Below, one piece after another: positions 10,652 to 22,728 of a stretch of DNA of 64,000 bases. Origin of the DNA: Amaranthus tricolor (taxonomy: Eukaryota > Streptophyta > Magnoliopsida > Caryophyllales > Amaranthaceae). The stretch covers positions 12,929,434 through 12,993,433 of the forward strand of contig NC_080052.1 in assembly GCF_026212465.1 (NCBI RefSeq), given 5' to 3'. Position 1 is the stretch's first letter. Each line of letters opens with the position of its first letter. The notes under the pieces were generated by a model. The model was not told where the DNA came from and did not search any database. It saw nothing but the letters and a program-made list of their open reading frames with translations. A program made the position numbers and the translations under genes.

Positions 10652-10930
10652 ATGGTATCAATATTATTATTCAAGGTGTTACTAACATCGTTCTATATTT
10701 TATCCTTGAAGAAAATTGTATATGTTACTACCAACCCAGCTAATAGTGATCCAAACAAATTGCGAAGACATAATCCAAATAATACCCATATAAATGAAAA
10801 CTCAATGCCAAGTCCCAATAATGCAGCTAATCCACCAGCACGACCTACTAATCAGCCACCACAATCTACTGATAACCCACCAGTCCAACCTACTAATGAT
10901 CCTACAGTCCCACAAGAAAATAATAAATGA
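10652..10930 (+). CDS. Leader ORF of copia 1: hydrophobic N-terminus, Pro/Asn-rich tail (92 aa)
   Basis: Open frame in the long leader between the primer site and gag. The first 25 residues are hydrophobic (FKVLLTSFYILSL); the rest is rich in Pro, Asn, Gln and Thr with a repeated PPxQxTxxP pattern. I do not recognise it. Another short frame starts slightly upstream at 10636 in a different phase. Copia elements normally start gag soon after the primer site, so this leader is unusual, but coding is not proven. Confidence 0.3.
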   Translation: MVSILLFKVLLTSFYILSLKKIVYVTTNPANSDPNKLRRHNPNNTHINENSMPSPNNAANPPARPTNQPPQSTDNPPVQPTNDPTVPQENNK

Positions 10931-11041
10931 AAAAATAACGACGGCGAAGAAACTAGTAACAAACGTTTTCAGACTATTAACCCATAAAATAATTTATTTT
11001 AATAATGTCATTTAATCTTTTTGTTTCTTTTTACTTTTTCA

Positions 11042-11136
11042 GCCGCCTATATGGACTGGCTAATATTATTTTGTAATGACCGCCTTTATGGACTGGCTAA
11101 TTTAGTATTGTTATCGCCTTTATGGACGGTTTTATC
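11042..11136 (+). repeat. Three short tandem repeats in the copia 1 leader
   Basis: The phrase CGCCTTTATGGACTGGCTAA occurs, with small changes, at about 11044, 11081 and 11115 (periods 37 and 34). The third copy is shortened. Function unknown. Confidence 0.6.
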
Positions 11137-11401
11137 TCTATTTATCTGATCATGTCATCATATTATGTGCATATGCATTTGGTTATTTTAGTCTATAAAT
11201 TATATAATCACTTAATAAACTCATAAAATATAATTTCACCTTCAAATAATAATAAATAACGATTTTATTCGATTCTATTTTGTTTAACATTATAATAATA
11301 AATTTTCTTAATTTACCTATAACACAGATTATTAGCAGAGATGACCACATCATTTCTACTCAACATAAAATCCTTTTCTAATTGTAAAATATCACCTGGG
11401 A

Positions 11402-11475
11402 TGAATGCCAGAGTGGTCCGAAAAATTATAATTTAAGTAAATCGTCAAGGGTTCGATTCTGAAAAAAAAAAATAA
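11402..11475 (+). other. tRNA-like segment with A-box and B-box, followed by an A-rich tail (possible SINE remnant)
   Basis: TGCCAGAGTGGTC (about 11407) matches the RNA polymerase III A-box and GGGTTCGATTC (about 11448) the B-box, about 40 bases apart. An A-rich tail (A10 then AATAATAATA) follows. It is too short and too diverged for a working tRNA gene. A tRNA-derived SINE fragment inserted in the leader fits best. No clean target duplication was found. Confidence 0.4.
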
Positions 11476-11623
11476 TAATACATAATTAATTAAAAAAATT
11501 TACCTTTTTACCCCCTGTAAATAAGGATTTCTACCGTCACAAACACACACACACCACTCACACCTTATCCCAAACACAATAAATAATTTTTTTTTCTTCA
11601 TCTTCTTCCTCCTTTAACCATCC

Positions 11624-11764
11624 ATGGCAAATAATACATCTACAAACACACACATCAATCCAATTGCCGACAATATAAGTAAAATACTAGACGCATTTCT
11701 TATCATTATGGGTTTAATTGTATTACTCGTAGCATTAATGCGCTACCTAATTATCCAAAAATAA
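11624..11764 (+). CDS. Small leader ORF of copia 1 with one transmembrane segment (46 aa)
   Basis: ATG at 11624 to TAA at 11762-11764. The N-terminal 22 residues are polar and Asn/Thr-rich. Residues about 24-43 form one hydrophobic segment (ILDAFLIIMGLIVLLVAL), followed by MRYLIIQK. It lies 216 bp before gag and is preceded by a pyrimidine-rich tract. I do not recognise the family. The 92-aa leader frame also opens with a hydrophobic segment. Confidence 0.35.
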   Translation: MANNTSTNTHINPIADNISKILDAFLIIMGLIVLLVALMRYLIIQK

Positions 11765-11979
11765 ATTATAAATCTTGCATTTGTTTAGCAATATGTATTT
11801 ATTTTTTGTTTGTTTTATTATCTATTAATACTATCTATTATATTTTTATTTATAATTATATTGTACTTATTATGTTTGAGATATTAAATCAGGGGGAGAT
11901 AAGACTAATATGCTTTAATATATCTGATGATACACAAAATCATTAAATAACCTTGTCATTTTCTCAATTGTAGAAAATA

Positions 11980-14900
11980 ATGGCTGATCTAAAAAAAAGA
12001 GAATTCAATGCCTTGGAATTAACAAGAAACAATTTTATAAAATGGGCTTCAGATGTCAAATTATATCTAAAAGAAAAAAGTTTATTATGCACAATAATTG
12101 AACTTAATCCCACCGACAAAGGAAAGGGTATCGAAAGAGATCCCATAAAAATTGAGGAAGATAAGGCAAAAGCTGCATCAATTTTGAGACATCATTTAAC
12201 CGACAGTCTCAAGCATGAATACACCAATTATGAGGACCCAAAATTACTTTGGGAAGAGCTAAATGAAAGATTTGGCCATAATAAAAGTGTACTTCTCCCA
12301 AAGGCCATCGATGAATGGCGAGACTTAAGATTTCAAGATTTCAAATCAATCTGTGATTATAATTCAGCCCTTCATCTGATAAAATCTAAATTAGTCTATT
12401 GTGGACAAATAATAACAGATGAAGAAATGATAGAAAAAAACATTATCAACCTTTCACGTAAATAGCATTTTGTTACAACAACAATATCGTGAAAGACATT
12501 TCAAGAAATATCATGAATTGCTGAAAACACTTCTTGTTGCGGAACAAAATAATGAACTATTATTGAAAAATCAAAACAAGAGACCTGTTGGGACTATGCC
12601 CTTTAATGACACAAATATGATTGAGAGGAATGTGCGCCATCGAGGTCGTGGGAACTATTTTATAAGAGGCAAAGGTCGTGGAAAATATCACGAAAAGAGC
12701 GGCATGAATACTTTCGAACAAGGAAATTTCTATGGCCGTAGTCGTGGTCGTGGTCATGGACTTAGTCGTGGCCATGGACGTAGCCACGTTTATGAAAGAA
12801 ATATATTTCCCCCCCGAAATGATAATTTTAAATAAGTCCAGAAATACAAAAGCACATGTAATATATGTGGCATGACTGGACATTGGGGGCGAACTTGTCG
12901 TACCGCCAAACATTTAGTGGATTTATATCAAGCTTCCGAAAAAAACAAAGGAAAAGGGGCAGAAGTAAATTTTGTAAATGAAGGAAGTACATTTGGGCCC
13001 ACCTTAGATGTCTCTGATTTCTTTACTGAGGATGTGAACCTCCACAAGCTTGATCCCCAAAAAGAAGATAATTACATCTTTTGAAATGACTAGATGCATT
13101 TTCTGTTTATCTAACTTGTTTTTCATTTGATAAGTTGTAATTCTTTACTTATGTTTTTGTATTGAGTATTCTAGCTTTATATTAATAATATAAAATTTTT
13201 TTTCTTCTTCTTCTTCTCTTGTCTTAGGAAAGGAAATGTTAGTAATTGGATCAACATTTCATTGCCTCCTGGACAGTGGAGCAACACATACGATATTGAA
13301 AAATCGAGAGTATTTTTCAAACCTTACATTGCTTGAGGCAAATGTCAATACCATATCAGGAACAACAAAATTAATCGAAGGCACTGGAAAAGCATGCATC
13401 ATACTCCCTATGCGGACAAAATAGAAATAAATGATGCACTATACTTGAGTAAATCTCGAAGAAATCTTATCAGTTTCAAGGCAATAAGATAAAATGGTTA
13501 CCATATGGAAACCAAAAGTATAAATGAAAAAGAATTCTTATGCCTTACAGCAGAAAGAAATGGAACGAAAATTATCCTTGAAAGGATGCCAGCATATTCA
13601 TCGGGGTTGTATCTCACCCATATATGCCCCGATTGAAATAAATATGATAAGATTAGACAATAAGGAGCTATTCACCTTATGGCATGACCGCTTAGGCCAT
13701 CCTGGCACTGGGATGATGTATAAAATAATAGAAAATTCAGTCGGGGATCCACTAAGAAATATTAAGATTTCCTAGTCGAATGAGCTCTTATGCACCTCTT
13801 GTTCTCTATGAAAATTTATTACTAGACCATCAGTAAATAAGATTGTTACTGAATCTCCTATATTTCTTGAAAGAATTCAAGGAGATATATGTGGACCAAT
13901 TAATCCACCATGTGGACCTTTTAGGTACTTCATGGTCTTAATAGATGCTTCCACAAGATGGTCACATGTAAACCTTCTATCAAGTAGAAACAATGCATTT
14001 GCAAAACTACTTGCACAAATCATCAAATTAAAAAATCATTTTCCTGATTATACAATAAAAAGTATTAGATTGGACAACGCCGGCGAATTAAAGTGGAACA
14101 CCCTGTGCCACATGTTCACACACAAAATGGTCTTGCTGAATCCTTAATTAAGAGATTGCAATTAATTGCAAGACCACTGCTAATGAAATCAAAATTACCA
14201 TCATCGGCCTGGGGTTATGCAATATTACATGCAGCATCATTGATTAGGCTAAGACCTACAGCTTATCGTAAATATTCGCCAATGCAATTAGTAGCTGGTT
14301 ATGAACCAAATATTTCACATTTGAAAATCTTTGGATGTGCTGTATATGTGCCCATTGCTCCCCCTCAATGTACAAAAATGGGTCCACAAAGAAGAATGGG
14401 AATATATGTCGGTTTTGAATCTCCATCAATCATTCGATATCTTGAACCATTAACTGGTGATCAATTTCAAGCTAGATTTGCTGATTGACACTTTAATGAG
14501 ACAATATTCCCATCCTTAGGGGGAGAGAATGTGGACTTACAGAAAAGAAATATGGAACTTATTTGGAAAGCAACACATTTAGAATATTTAGACCCAAAAA
14601 CAAAATCATGTGAACAAGAAGTACAACGAATTGTTCATCTACAAAGTGTTGCTAACCAATTACCTGATGCATTCACAGATACTAAGAAAGTTACAATATC
14701 ACATATACCAGCAGCTAATACTCCAGCTCGAATAGAAATTCCTGATGAAAAAGAAAAAAGTGATGAAATTGTTGTGCAAAGAAAGCGTGGAAGGCCACTT
14801 GGTTCAAAAGATTTAAAACCAAGAAAATTGAGAAAACTAGAAGGTGCACAAAATAACATTCTAAATGAAAATGAAAATAAAGGAGAAAATCAAGACATCT

Positions 14901-16651
14901 CCGATAATGAAAAGGATGAAAATTATGAAATCTCAATAAATTATATTTTCTGCAAGAAAAAATGGAATCGAAAAGGGATCATTCCAAATGAATCCTTTGC
15001 TTATTCCGTAGCTATTGAAATAATAAATGATGAAAATGATCTTGAGCCAATATCGATAAATGAATGCAGAAAAAGACCTGATTGGCCAAGATGGAAAGAA
15101 CCAATTGAGGCAGAATTAAAATCATTAGAAAAAAGGAAAGTTTTTGGGCAAATTTTACAAACTCCAAAAGGCATAAAACCCGTAGGCTTCAAATGGGTAT
15201 TTGTAAGAAAACGAAATGAGAAAAATGAAATTGTTAGATACAAGGCAAGACTTGTAGCTCAAGGTTTTTCTCAAATGCCAGGAGTTGATTATGAAGAAAC
15301 ATAATCCCCAATAGTTGATGCAACTACACTCAGATTTTTGGTAAGTTTAACGGTTTCTCAATCCCTACACATGAGATTGATGGATGTCGTAACTGCGTAT
15401 TTATATGGGTCACTCGACACAGTCATCTATATGAAGGTCCCTGAAAGGCTAAACTTACCAATAAAAAATATACCCAAAGAAATATTTTCTATAAAATTAA
15501 AGAAATCACTGTATGGGTTAAAGCAATCTGGGCGAATGTGGTATAATCGTTTGAGTGAATGTCTTATGAAAGCAGGATTCAAAAACAACCAAATCAGCTC
15601 ATGTGTATTCATCAAACGATCGCAAGTCGGTTTTGTAATAATTGTTGTGTATGAAGATGACTTAAATCTGATTGGGACCCCAAGAGAAATTGAGATAACA
15701 ACTAAATATTTGATGAAAGAATTTGAGATGAAGGATTTAGGAAAAACTAAATTCTGTCTTGGTCTACAAATTAAACATTTGAAAAGTGGAATATTTGTCC
15801 ATCAGAGCAATTATACTAAGAAAGTTTTGAAACGATTTTACATGGACAAGGCTCATCCACTAAGTTCCCCAATGGTGGTACGATCACTAAATATAAAAGA
15901 TGACCCATTCCGCCCACAAGAAGAAGACGAAGAAATTTCAGGCCCGGAAGTGCCATACTTGAGTGCCATTGGTGCTTTAATGTACTTAGCAAATAATGCA
16001 AGACCTGATATATCATTTTCTGTAAATTTATTAGCTAGGTATAGCAATGCACCAACAGAAAGACATTGGAATGGGATAAAACATCTATTTCGATACCTAA
16101 AGGGAACTATAGACCTTGGATTATTTTTCCAGTCAGGATATGATGCCATACTCACTGGATATGCTGATGCAGGGTATCTATCTGATCCACATACGGCCAA
16201 GTCACAAACTGGATATGTATTTACATATGCAGGAACCGTAATATCCTGGAAATCAACAAAACAAATTCTAACGGCTACATCCTCAAATCATGCAGAACTG
16301 ATAGATTTATATGAAGCCAGCCGTGAGTGTGTATGGTTGAGGTCCATGATCGGCCAACTCCAAAAGGATTGTGGCTTAAACGATACAACTAGGGCTCCAA
16401 CTACAGTTTATGAAGATAATGATGCATGTATCAATCAAGTCAGAGAAGGATACATCAGAGGAGACAGAACAAAACACTTGTCACCAAAATTTTTATTCGC
16501 ACATGATCTACAGATAGATAAAAAGATGAAAGTCCAAGAAATTCAATCATGTGAAAACCCCGCTGATTTATTCACAAAGTCACTCCCGTCAAAGCAATTT
16601 GTGTATTTGGTACGCAAGATTGGGATGTGCCGATTTCGAGACATATGTTAA
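11980..16651 (+). pseudogene. gag-pol of copia 1, broken by stops and frameshifts
   Basis: Order of parts: gag (11980-12465 and 12470-12835), a CX2CX4HX4C zinc knuckle (CNICGMTGHWGRTC, near 12858), aspartic protease (13236-13424, with LLDSGATHTI), GAG-pre-integrase (LWHDRLGHPG near 13680), integrase core (13932-14488), a basic and acidic linker with RKRGRPLGSKDLKPRK (14531-14860), reverse transcriptase start (15100-15304), then reverse transcriptase and RNase H (15338-16651). The reverse transcriptase catalytic box reads YEDD where copia elements have YVDD, so the valine position is changed. A stop at 15301-15303 splits reverse transcriptase. The order protease-integrase-RT-RNase H is that of Ty1/copia. 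I do not assign a clade. Confidence 0.9.
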
Positions 16652-16811
16652 CTTCAGGGGTGAAATATGCTCACTGTACACTTTTTTTCCTTTGATCAGT
16701 TTTTTTTTATTCCACTGGGTTTTTCCTGATAAAGGTTTTTAATGAGACAGTTTTAAGATTATGAATGTCATAATAAAATTTCCACATATATGTAATGCAT
16801 TCAAGGGGGAG

Positions 16812-17012
16812 TGTTGTGATGGAACAATACATTGAATGCATTGTTTTGTGGAATTCTATCTCTTGCAATAGTAATATATTTGTCTCCTTTGACTATCTTG
16901 CACTATATATATGTGCAAGATCTTGAATGTTGTGATAAGGTTATATAAGAAAACTGATATAAGTTCATCTCATATACTACTTTTCTCCTTATATTCTCTC
17001 TACCTTTTAACA
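16812..17012 (+). repeat. 3' LTR of copia 1
   Basis: 201 bp, the same length as the 5' LTR and about 95 percent identical by eye. Preceded by the polypurine tract ending AAGGGGGAG. Confidence 0.9.
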
Positions 17013-17204
17013 ATTCCCTCTTAATACTCATTTAAATTATTATAGTGATTGTTCACTCTTAAATTATACTACAAGTTTTTTATATCATCTTATTAGCTAT
17101 GGGAATAGAAATACTACAATATTCTTATTATTAATTTTGTTAGTTACATTTGACAAAAAGCAATTAATTGTAACAAATGATATAAACGCATGATAGAAAA
17201 AAAT

Positions 17205-18297
17205 AATTTGCAAATAACTATCTTTAATTTTAATTTTAGGACTTTTACGAATTACAGTCTTAAAGTTTATTTTTTGTGAGTTACTGCCTCCAAAGTATCA
17301 AAATTTACACCACTCAGGCCAAGTGACCGTTGACCAACCCAAATGACCTTTGACCAGCCAAAATGACCTTTGACCATCACTAAACACCTTTGACTTTCCT
17401 AATTACCCATAGCATTCTTATGTTTTAGCACTTTAACGTTCTTTTTACCCATCATAATGATATTTTTTCATAAAATGGACGTCACGACTACTCTTATGGG
17501 GTAACTCTTACAAAAATCTGGTCGAAACAAATACTAATTCGCCTATTTCCGACATGTAGACTGAAAAAGATATTTAGCATCGTTTTTACCCATCATAACA
17601 ATATTTTTTCGAAAAACGGATGCCACAATTACCCTTAAAGGATATCTCTTTCGGAAATTCGGTTGAAACAAGTACTTATTTTCCTACTTGCCCATACGTA
17701 GACCGAAAAAGATACTTAACCTCGTTTTTACCCATCATAACGATACATTTTTAAATAACGGACGTCGCAATTATCCTTATGGGGTAACTCTTTCGAAAAT
17801 TCGGTTGAAGCAAGTATTAATCGCCTATTTCTCAACATATAGACCGAAAAAGATATTTAAAATTATAGCGATGTCCCTTTTTTAAAAAAAAATATCGTTA
17901 TGATGGTAAAAATGATGTTAAATATCTTTTTCAATCTATGTATCGAGAAATAGGCGAATTAGTACTTGTTTCGACCGGAATTTCGAAAGACTTGCCTCAT
18001 AAGGGTAGTTGTGACGTCCGTTTTTTGAAAAAGTACCGTTATGATGGGTGAAAAGGATGATAAAGCGCTAAGACATAAGCGTCCTATTGGTAATTAGGAA
18101 AGTCAAAGGTGATTATGATTGGTAGTGATGGTCAACGATCATTTAGGCTGGTCAAAGGTCATTTGTATTGGTCAACGATCACTTGGCCTGAATGGTGTAG
18201 ACTTTAATACTTTGGAGCCAGTAATTCGCAAAAAATACTTTAAGACTGTAATTCGCAAAAGCCCTAAACTTAAAGGCACTTATTTGCAAATTTCTCG
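17205..18297. mobile_element. Fold-back (Mutator-like?) element with W-box-like motifs and internal repeats
   Basis: Long inverted repeats: bases 17205-17420 read inverted at 18090-18290, with shared phrases such as TGCAAATAA, GAATTACAGTCTTAAAGT and the TTGACC-rich block. The flanks are AGAAAAAAAT on the left and AGAAAAAAT (18298-18306) on the right, an imperfect 9-bp duplication differing only in A-run length. The interior has three direct copies of a unit of about 142-148 bp (starting near 17436, 17580, 17722, each opening TTTTTACCCATCATAA) and one inverted copy near 17880-18060. No coding sequence is recognisable. Confidence 0.65.
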
Positions 18298-18306
18298 AGA
18301 AAAAAT

Positions 18307-19285
18307 GTATGAAAATTTCTACAATCCGATTATTGTGTTGTTCATATTGTTTTTGTTTTTAAAATTAAAATAGGAGTAAATAAATTTGATAAGATACAAG
18401 TTTTGTAGGAGTTATGAGATCGAGTTGATTTCTTTTTTTTGAAAGGAATGTTAGTCGATATCAAATTTAATATAAGTATTCTATGAAGTTAGTGAACCCT
18501 ATTTAGTTCATAAAAAATATTCTCTTCACTTCTTAAAAATTGTTTATAGTTGTCATTTTAAGTTTTTTTATTTGTTGTTTTCATCAAGAATTTTACTTTT
18601 TATATCATGAATTTTGAATATAACCAACCTTGTTTAACCTTATTTTAATATTTTAAAAATCCTTATAGTGCTTACATATTTTTCACTAATATTAATTATA
18701 ACATTTTTGTATTGTTTATAATTCATACATGTTTTTCATTAACTTAAAATATTTTTAATAATTGTGGTCCACAAATTTTTTTTCAACGAACTTTATTTTA
18801 ATACATCTATACTTTTAATGCTTGTTGTTTCTATTTTTCTTTCATTAAATTAATTATTCAATAAAATAATATTTATCATTTAAAAAGTTTTTTTGTAATA
18901 TATTTTTTTAGGAACGGAGAGAGTAAGTAATTAGAAAAAATCCATTCAAAAAACAAACAGAAAAAAAATGACTTTTATAAGTAAAAATCAATATCATGTT
19001 CGATTTTATTATCATTTCCCTTTTACGCCTGATCTCATCATTTCCCGTTCACCTCCTTCATTTCCAAGATTTGATCTTTAATGGTTTCTTATCTTCAAGT
19101 TCATCTTCCTTCTCCACATCAAAATTCAATATTATGGTCGTACAAGACTTGGGAGTAAATCGATGCTAACCCTTTTAGCCTTTCAATTCGTGAGATTATT
19201 TTGCAGAAAAAAGTAGACCCCATTCGTAAAATAGATAAAAAAAAAAAAAGTTTATCAATGCTCTATTCCCGAGTATAAGTTTCAA
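18307..19285. other. AT-rich intergenic DNA
   Basis: No gene, RNA gene or clear element seen. Long runs of A and T, with scattered short direct repeats. Confidence 0.5.
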
Positions 19286-20040
19286 TCTATAATCTATAAT
19301 CTATAATCTATAAAGAATACTAATAAAGAAACAAACTGGCACATGTCAGCCTCTCTTTCAATAGTTTTCCGCCCAAATTAATTCCTAAAATACAGAAACA
19401 TTATTTTCTTAAATTATTAAGAACTGTAGAATCAATTTTTTTATTGTGAGAAAGCATACAATAAAAACTTTTTAGGGCATTAACTTTAGACACATATTTA
19501 GAATATTGTGAAACCTGTATAAAATATATAATTACAATTTTCTTTAATATTGTCAATGAATTCTGTATAATTACAATATCATTTCCTAAAATACAGAAAA
19601 ATTATTAACAACCACAGTCTGTAATTGAGACACTTAAGAGTTAAAACAGAACGAATACTTCTATAAAACATGAATAAAGCAATTTAGACCACAGTTTGTA
19701 AAATTCTCACCCAAACTTTGAAATTAATTATACTGATTTTAGATATTAAATCAGACAAGTCACAAGAGAACCAATAAAATATCAGTGAAGTCCAATTGAT
19801 AACTTGAGAACTTGAATACAGATTCGAAGTAGAGCGAAAATCAAAAAATCCAAATTAAAATTAGGGTTCTATTTGGGGAAAATGGAGAGGATTTTACTTT
19901 TAGGATTTTTAATTTGGGAATAGAAGGTGGCAACTTTTAAAAAATTGGAACGCTCAGGTAGCGGGCCGCGACTTTACTCGCGAGCCACGAGTTGGCTGCT
20001 GCACCTTTTTTGCTTCAATTTTTCTTAGTCTCCCTTGTTT
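19286..20040 (+). mobile_element. Possible Helitron 5' end and adjoining unassigned DNA
   Basis: The stretch from 19286 starts TC and repeats TCTATAA, then reads AATACTAATAAAG, ACTGGCACATGTCAG and TTTTCCGCCC. This order (TCTATA-rich start, a CACATGTCA-like box, then a CCGCCC box) resembles plant Helitron 5' termini. I could not find the matching 3' end (hairpin then CTRR), so extent and identity are uncertain. A GC-rich patch with inverted motifs (GGGCCGCGACTTTACTCGCG) lies at 19960-19985. Confidence 0.4.
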
Positions 20041-20396
<356 letters not shown>

Positions 20397-20399
20397 ACA

Positions 20400-21290
20400 A
20401 TAATAGTAGAAGTTAGTAATATTTAACTGATAATAACTATAATAAAAAGGAAATAAAGATAATAAAATAATATAAAAGTAAAGCTCTATCATAATCTCAC
20501 TATATACAGTAATCAACAATTTACCAACATTGACCTTCACATAGGTCACAAAAAAATTCATGAATTTTTAAACATCATAAAAGAATTTAACCATGTTTAA
20601 ACACCACCAAATTTAGATTAGAGTACTCCCAATTAGACAAATTAGGGCAGTTAAAAACAAAGTTTACCATTATTTACCAAAAACACCTTCCAAGACCACT
20701 CATAGTAACAACATTATGCGTAAAATCTCATCATCATCGAGTATTACCAAAGACTCTTATGTTGAAGCCATTCAAAGATTTTCGTCCTTTATATGGACCC
20801 ACACATAGAAATCCAATGGCCACCAAATCAAAGCAATAAGTTTTGTGGCATGCAAGCCACTGCAAATAAAAATCAATTAACATATAAATAAGTGGAAGAT
20901 CAACTTAAAATACAGCATCCACCCTACAGACTTCTCATCGAAGATCTAATAAGATAAGATTATAAATAAAAAAAAATAGCCAAAATCTGAATCATTTCAT
21001 AGGTCACTTACTCTATATTTGCCAATTAGTAATAGTCTCTCCAAAAAACCGTCTCTTATAAGAATTTGTGTTGGGAGAATTAATAGATATTATAGCTAGT
21101 CTTGGTCGAGACCGTCTCAATATGAGACGGCCCATCTATAATTATTAACAATAATCTTCATTAACAATTATTAAAAAAAAGAGGAAATATAAACTGCTAT
21201 TTTTGAAAACGGAATTCACGGATTGATTTTCAAACTGCCAAATTTCAACTCGACATTTAGGAAACAAAATCAAAAAGATCTGCAAATTCA
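20400..21290. other. AT-rich intergenic DNA with a small CCGTCTC palindrome
   Basis: No gene seen. At about 21105-21132 there is a palindrome, GACCGTCTCAATATGAGACGG, a motif often found at ends or in the middle of plant MITEs. A related CCGTCTCTTATAAG lies at about 21048. Confidence 0.5.
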
Positions 21291-21295
21291 ATTAT

Positions 21296-21540
21296 TTACA
21301 AAATCTCTGAAAATCTTCAAGAAATCATCAAAGAAAATAGATAATTGATCTTCAAAACTCCAAACATCTCTTTAATGGAGGATTTAATAAATAAATTCAA
21401 CATGGTAAATATTTGCTCATTTAATTATATATAAATCTCTTAAAATCTTCAAGAAATTATCCAGAAAATCGACATTTCATTTGTAAAACTCTAAAAACCT
21501 CTCTAATGGAAGATTTAATAAATGAAATCGGCATCAAAAT
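21296..21540 (+). repeat. Direct duplication of about 133 bp (two copies)
   Basis: AATCTCTGAAAATCTTCAAG (about 21301) recurs as AATCTCTTAAAATCTTCAAG (about 21433), and each is followed by CTCTxTAATGGAxGATTTAA. The copies have diverged visibly. Confidence 0.6.
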
Positions 21541-21582
21541 GACTTTTAAGACATTACGAAGAGATGCGGACGAGGATTTAAT

Positions 21583-22080
21583 GTCAATTTATATATCACA
21601 ATTTTAATTCTAACATATTCAATTTGAACTTAATGTGTTGCAATAACTCTATTCAATCTGAATACTTATCTTAAAATCGATAATTGAAGATTAAAAGTTC
21701 AAAATTGAGTTAGATAATAAAACATCAATTGTCAATTTATGTGTCACAATTTTACTTTTAACATATTAAATTTAAACTAAATACTACACAATATGTCTAT
21801 ACAATTTGAATACTTATCTTTAAAACGATAATTGAAGATTATAAGTTTAAAATTAAGTTAAATTATAAAACATCATTGTCAAATTATATGTCATAATTTA
21901 ATTATTTACATATTCAATTTGAACTAAAATCTATACAATATCTTTATAGACTTCGAATACTTATTTTTAAAACGATAATTGAAGCTTATACGTTTAAAAT
22001 TGAGTTAGATCATTAAACATCAATGTCAATTTATATGTCATAATTTTACTATTAACATATTCAATTTGGACTATATATAT
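21583..22080 (+). repeat. Tandem repeat, period about 147 bp, three and a half copies
   Basis: Copies begin with GTCAATTTAT or a variant at 21583, 21731, 21878 and 22025 (periods 148, 147, 147), and each contains CATATTCAATTTGAAC and AAACGATAATTGAAG. The fourth copy is cut short near 22080. Copies differ at many sites, so the array is old. Confidence 0.75.
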
Positions 22081-22374
22081 GCCCATTTATATAATATATT
22101 ATTCATATCGACTTTTTAAAGGTTTCTTTATGACTATCTAATAACACATTAAATTTAATAATAAATACCAACTTTAAGCATAATTAATCTCAACTTATAT
22201 TATGATCAGTGCAAACTTAAGTTAGACTTAGTACTAAATTACATCAGAATTTATTGGCATTAGATATGATGTAAGTTGACATCAAGTTTGATCTAAGTAT
22301 CAATATGTCTGATGTAAATTGACATTACGTCTGATGTAAGTTGGGATCAAGCTATTGTAATATGAATAATAACC

Positions 22375-22655
22375 TAATCAGGGTGCATTTGAAGCTGCAT
22401 TAGAGTTCTTGTTGATGTAGAAATACAATAATTTTGATTCGAACAGCTTCTAATTATTCTTTGTTGTCTTTTGCGTTTAATAAGATTCCAAAATAAGATG
22501 CGAAGGCGACAAGTTTTAAAAATGGCAAAGCAGCACAAAGCGACCAGTGACAAAATTCGCAATCAGTAACTTTGCGATCGATGAACACATTCACTACCTG
22601 CGAATTAACAAAAAACTGCTTTCTGACTTTGAATTGCTTCTGCTACCGCTATAAT
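22375..22655. repeat. Right-arm end of a first palindromic unit (U0)
   Basis: Matches the last 290 bp of the right arms of the next two units (24460-24720 and 31430-31650) and, inverted, the left arms (22730-23010 and 24865-25140). Shared phrases include ATTCTTGTTGATG, GCGAAGGCGACAAGTTTTAA and GCGACCAGTGACAAAATTCG. The rest of this unit is missing on the left. Confidence 0.7.
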
Positions 22656-22728
22656 AATAATAATACTATTATTATTATTAATAGTATCATTATTGTAATT
22701 ATTAGTTTTAGTATTTAATTAATAGCAG
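22655..22728. repeat. AT palindrome spacer between units U0 and U1
   Basis: ATAATAATAATACTATTATTATT and related inverted trinucleotides form the dyad centre between oppositely oriented arms. A similar spacer lies at 24722-24865. Confidence 0.7.

Larger units (their letters stand above)
10353..17012 (+). mobile_element. Copia retrotransposon 1, full length but decayed
   Basis: Two 201-bp LTRs (10353-10553 and 16812-17012) flank a leader, gag and pol in plus orientation. Both start TGTTGT and end TTTTAACA. I count about 11 substitutions between them by eye, so it is not a recent insertion. The flanks share ATTC (10349-10352 and 17013-17016); a fifth base does not match. A purine-rich tract, TCAAGGGGGAG, precedes the 3' LTR. 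The element stands between the DET2-like gene and its former upstream DNA, which resumes at 17013. gag-pol is broken by several stops and frameshifts. Confidence 0.92.

Noticed and set aside
11402..11475. A functional tRNA gene
   Set aside because: Box motifs are present, but no acceptor stem or complete cloverleaf can be formed from the sequence.
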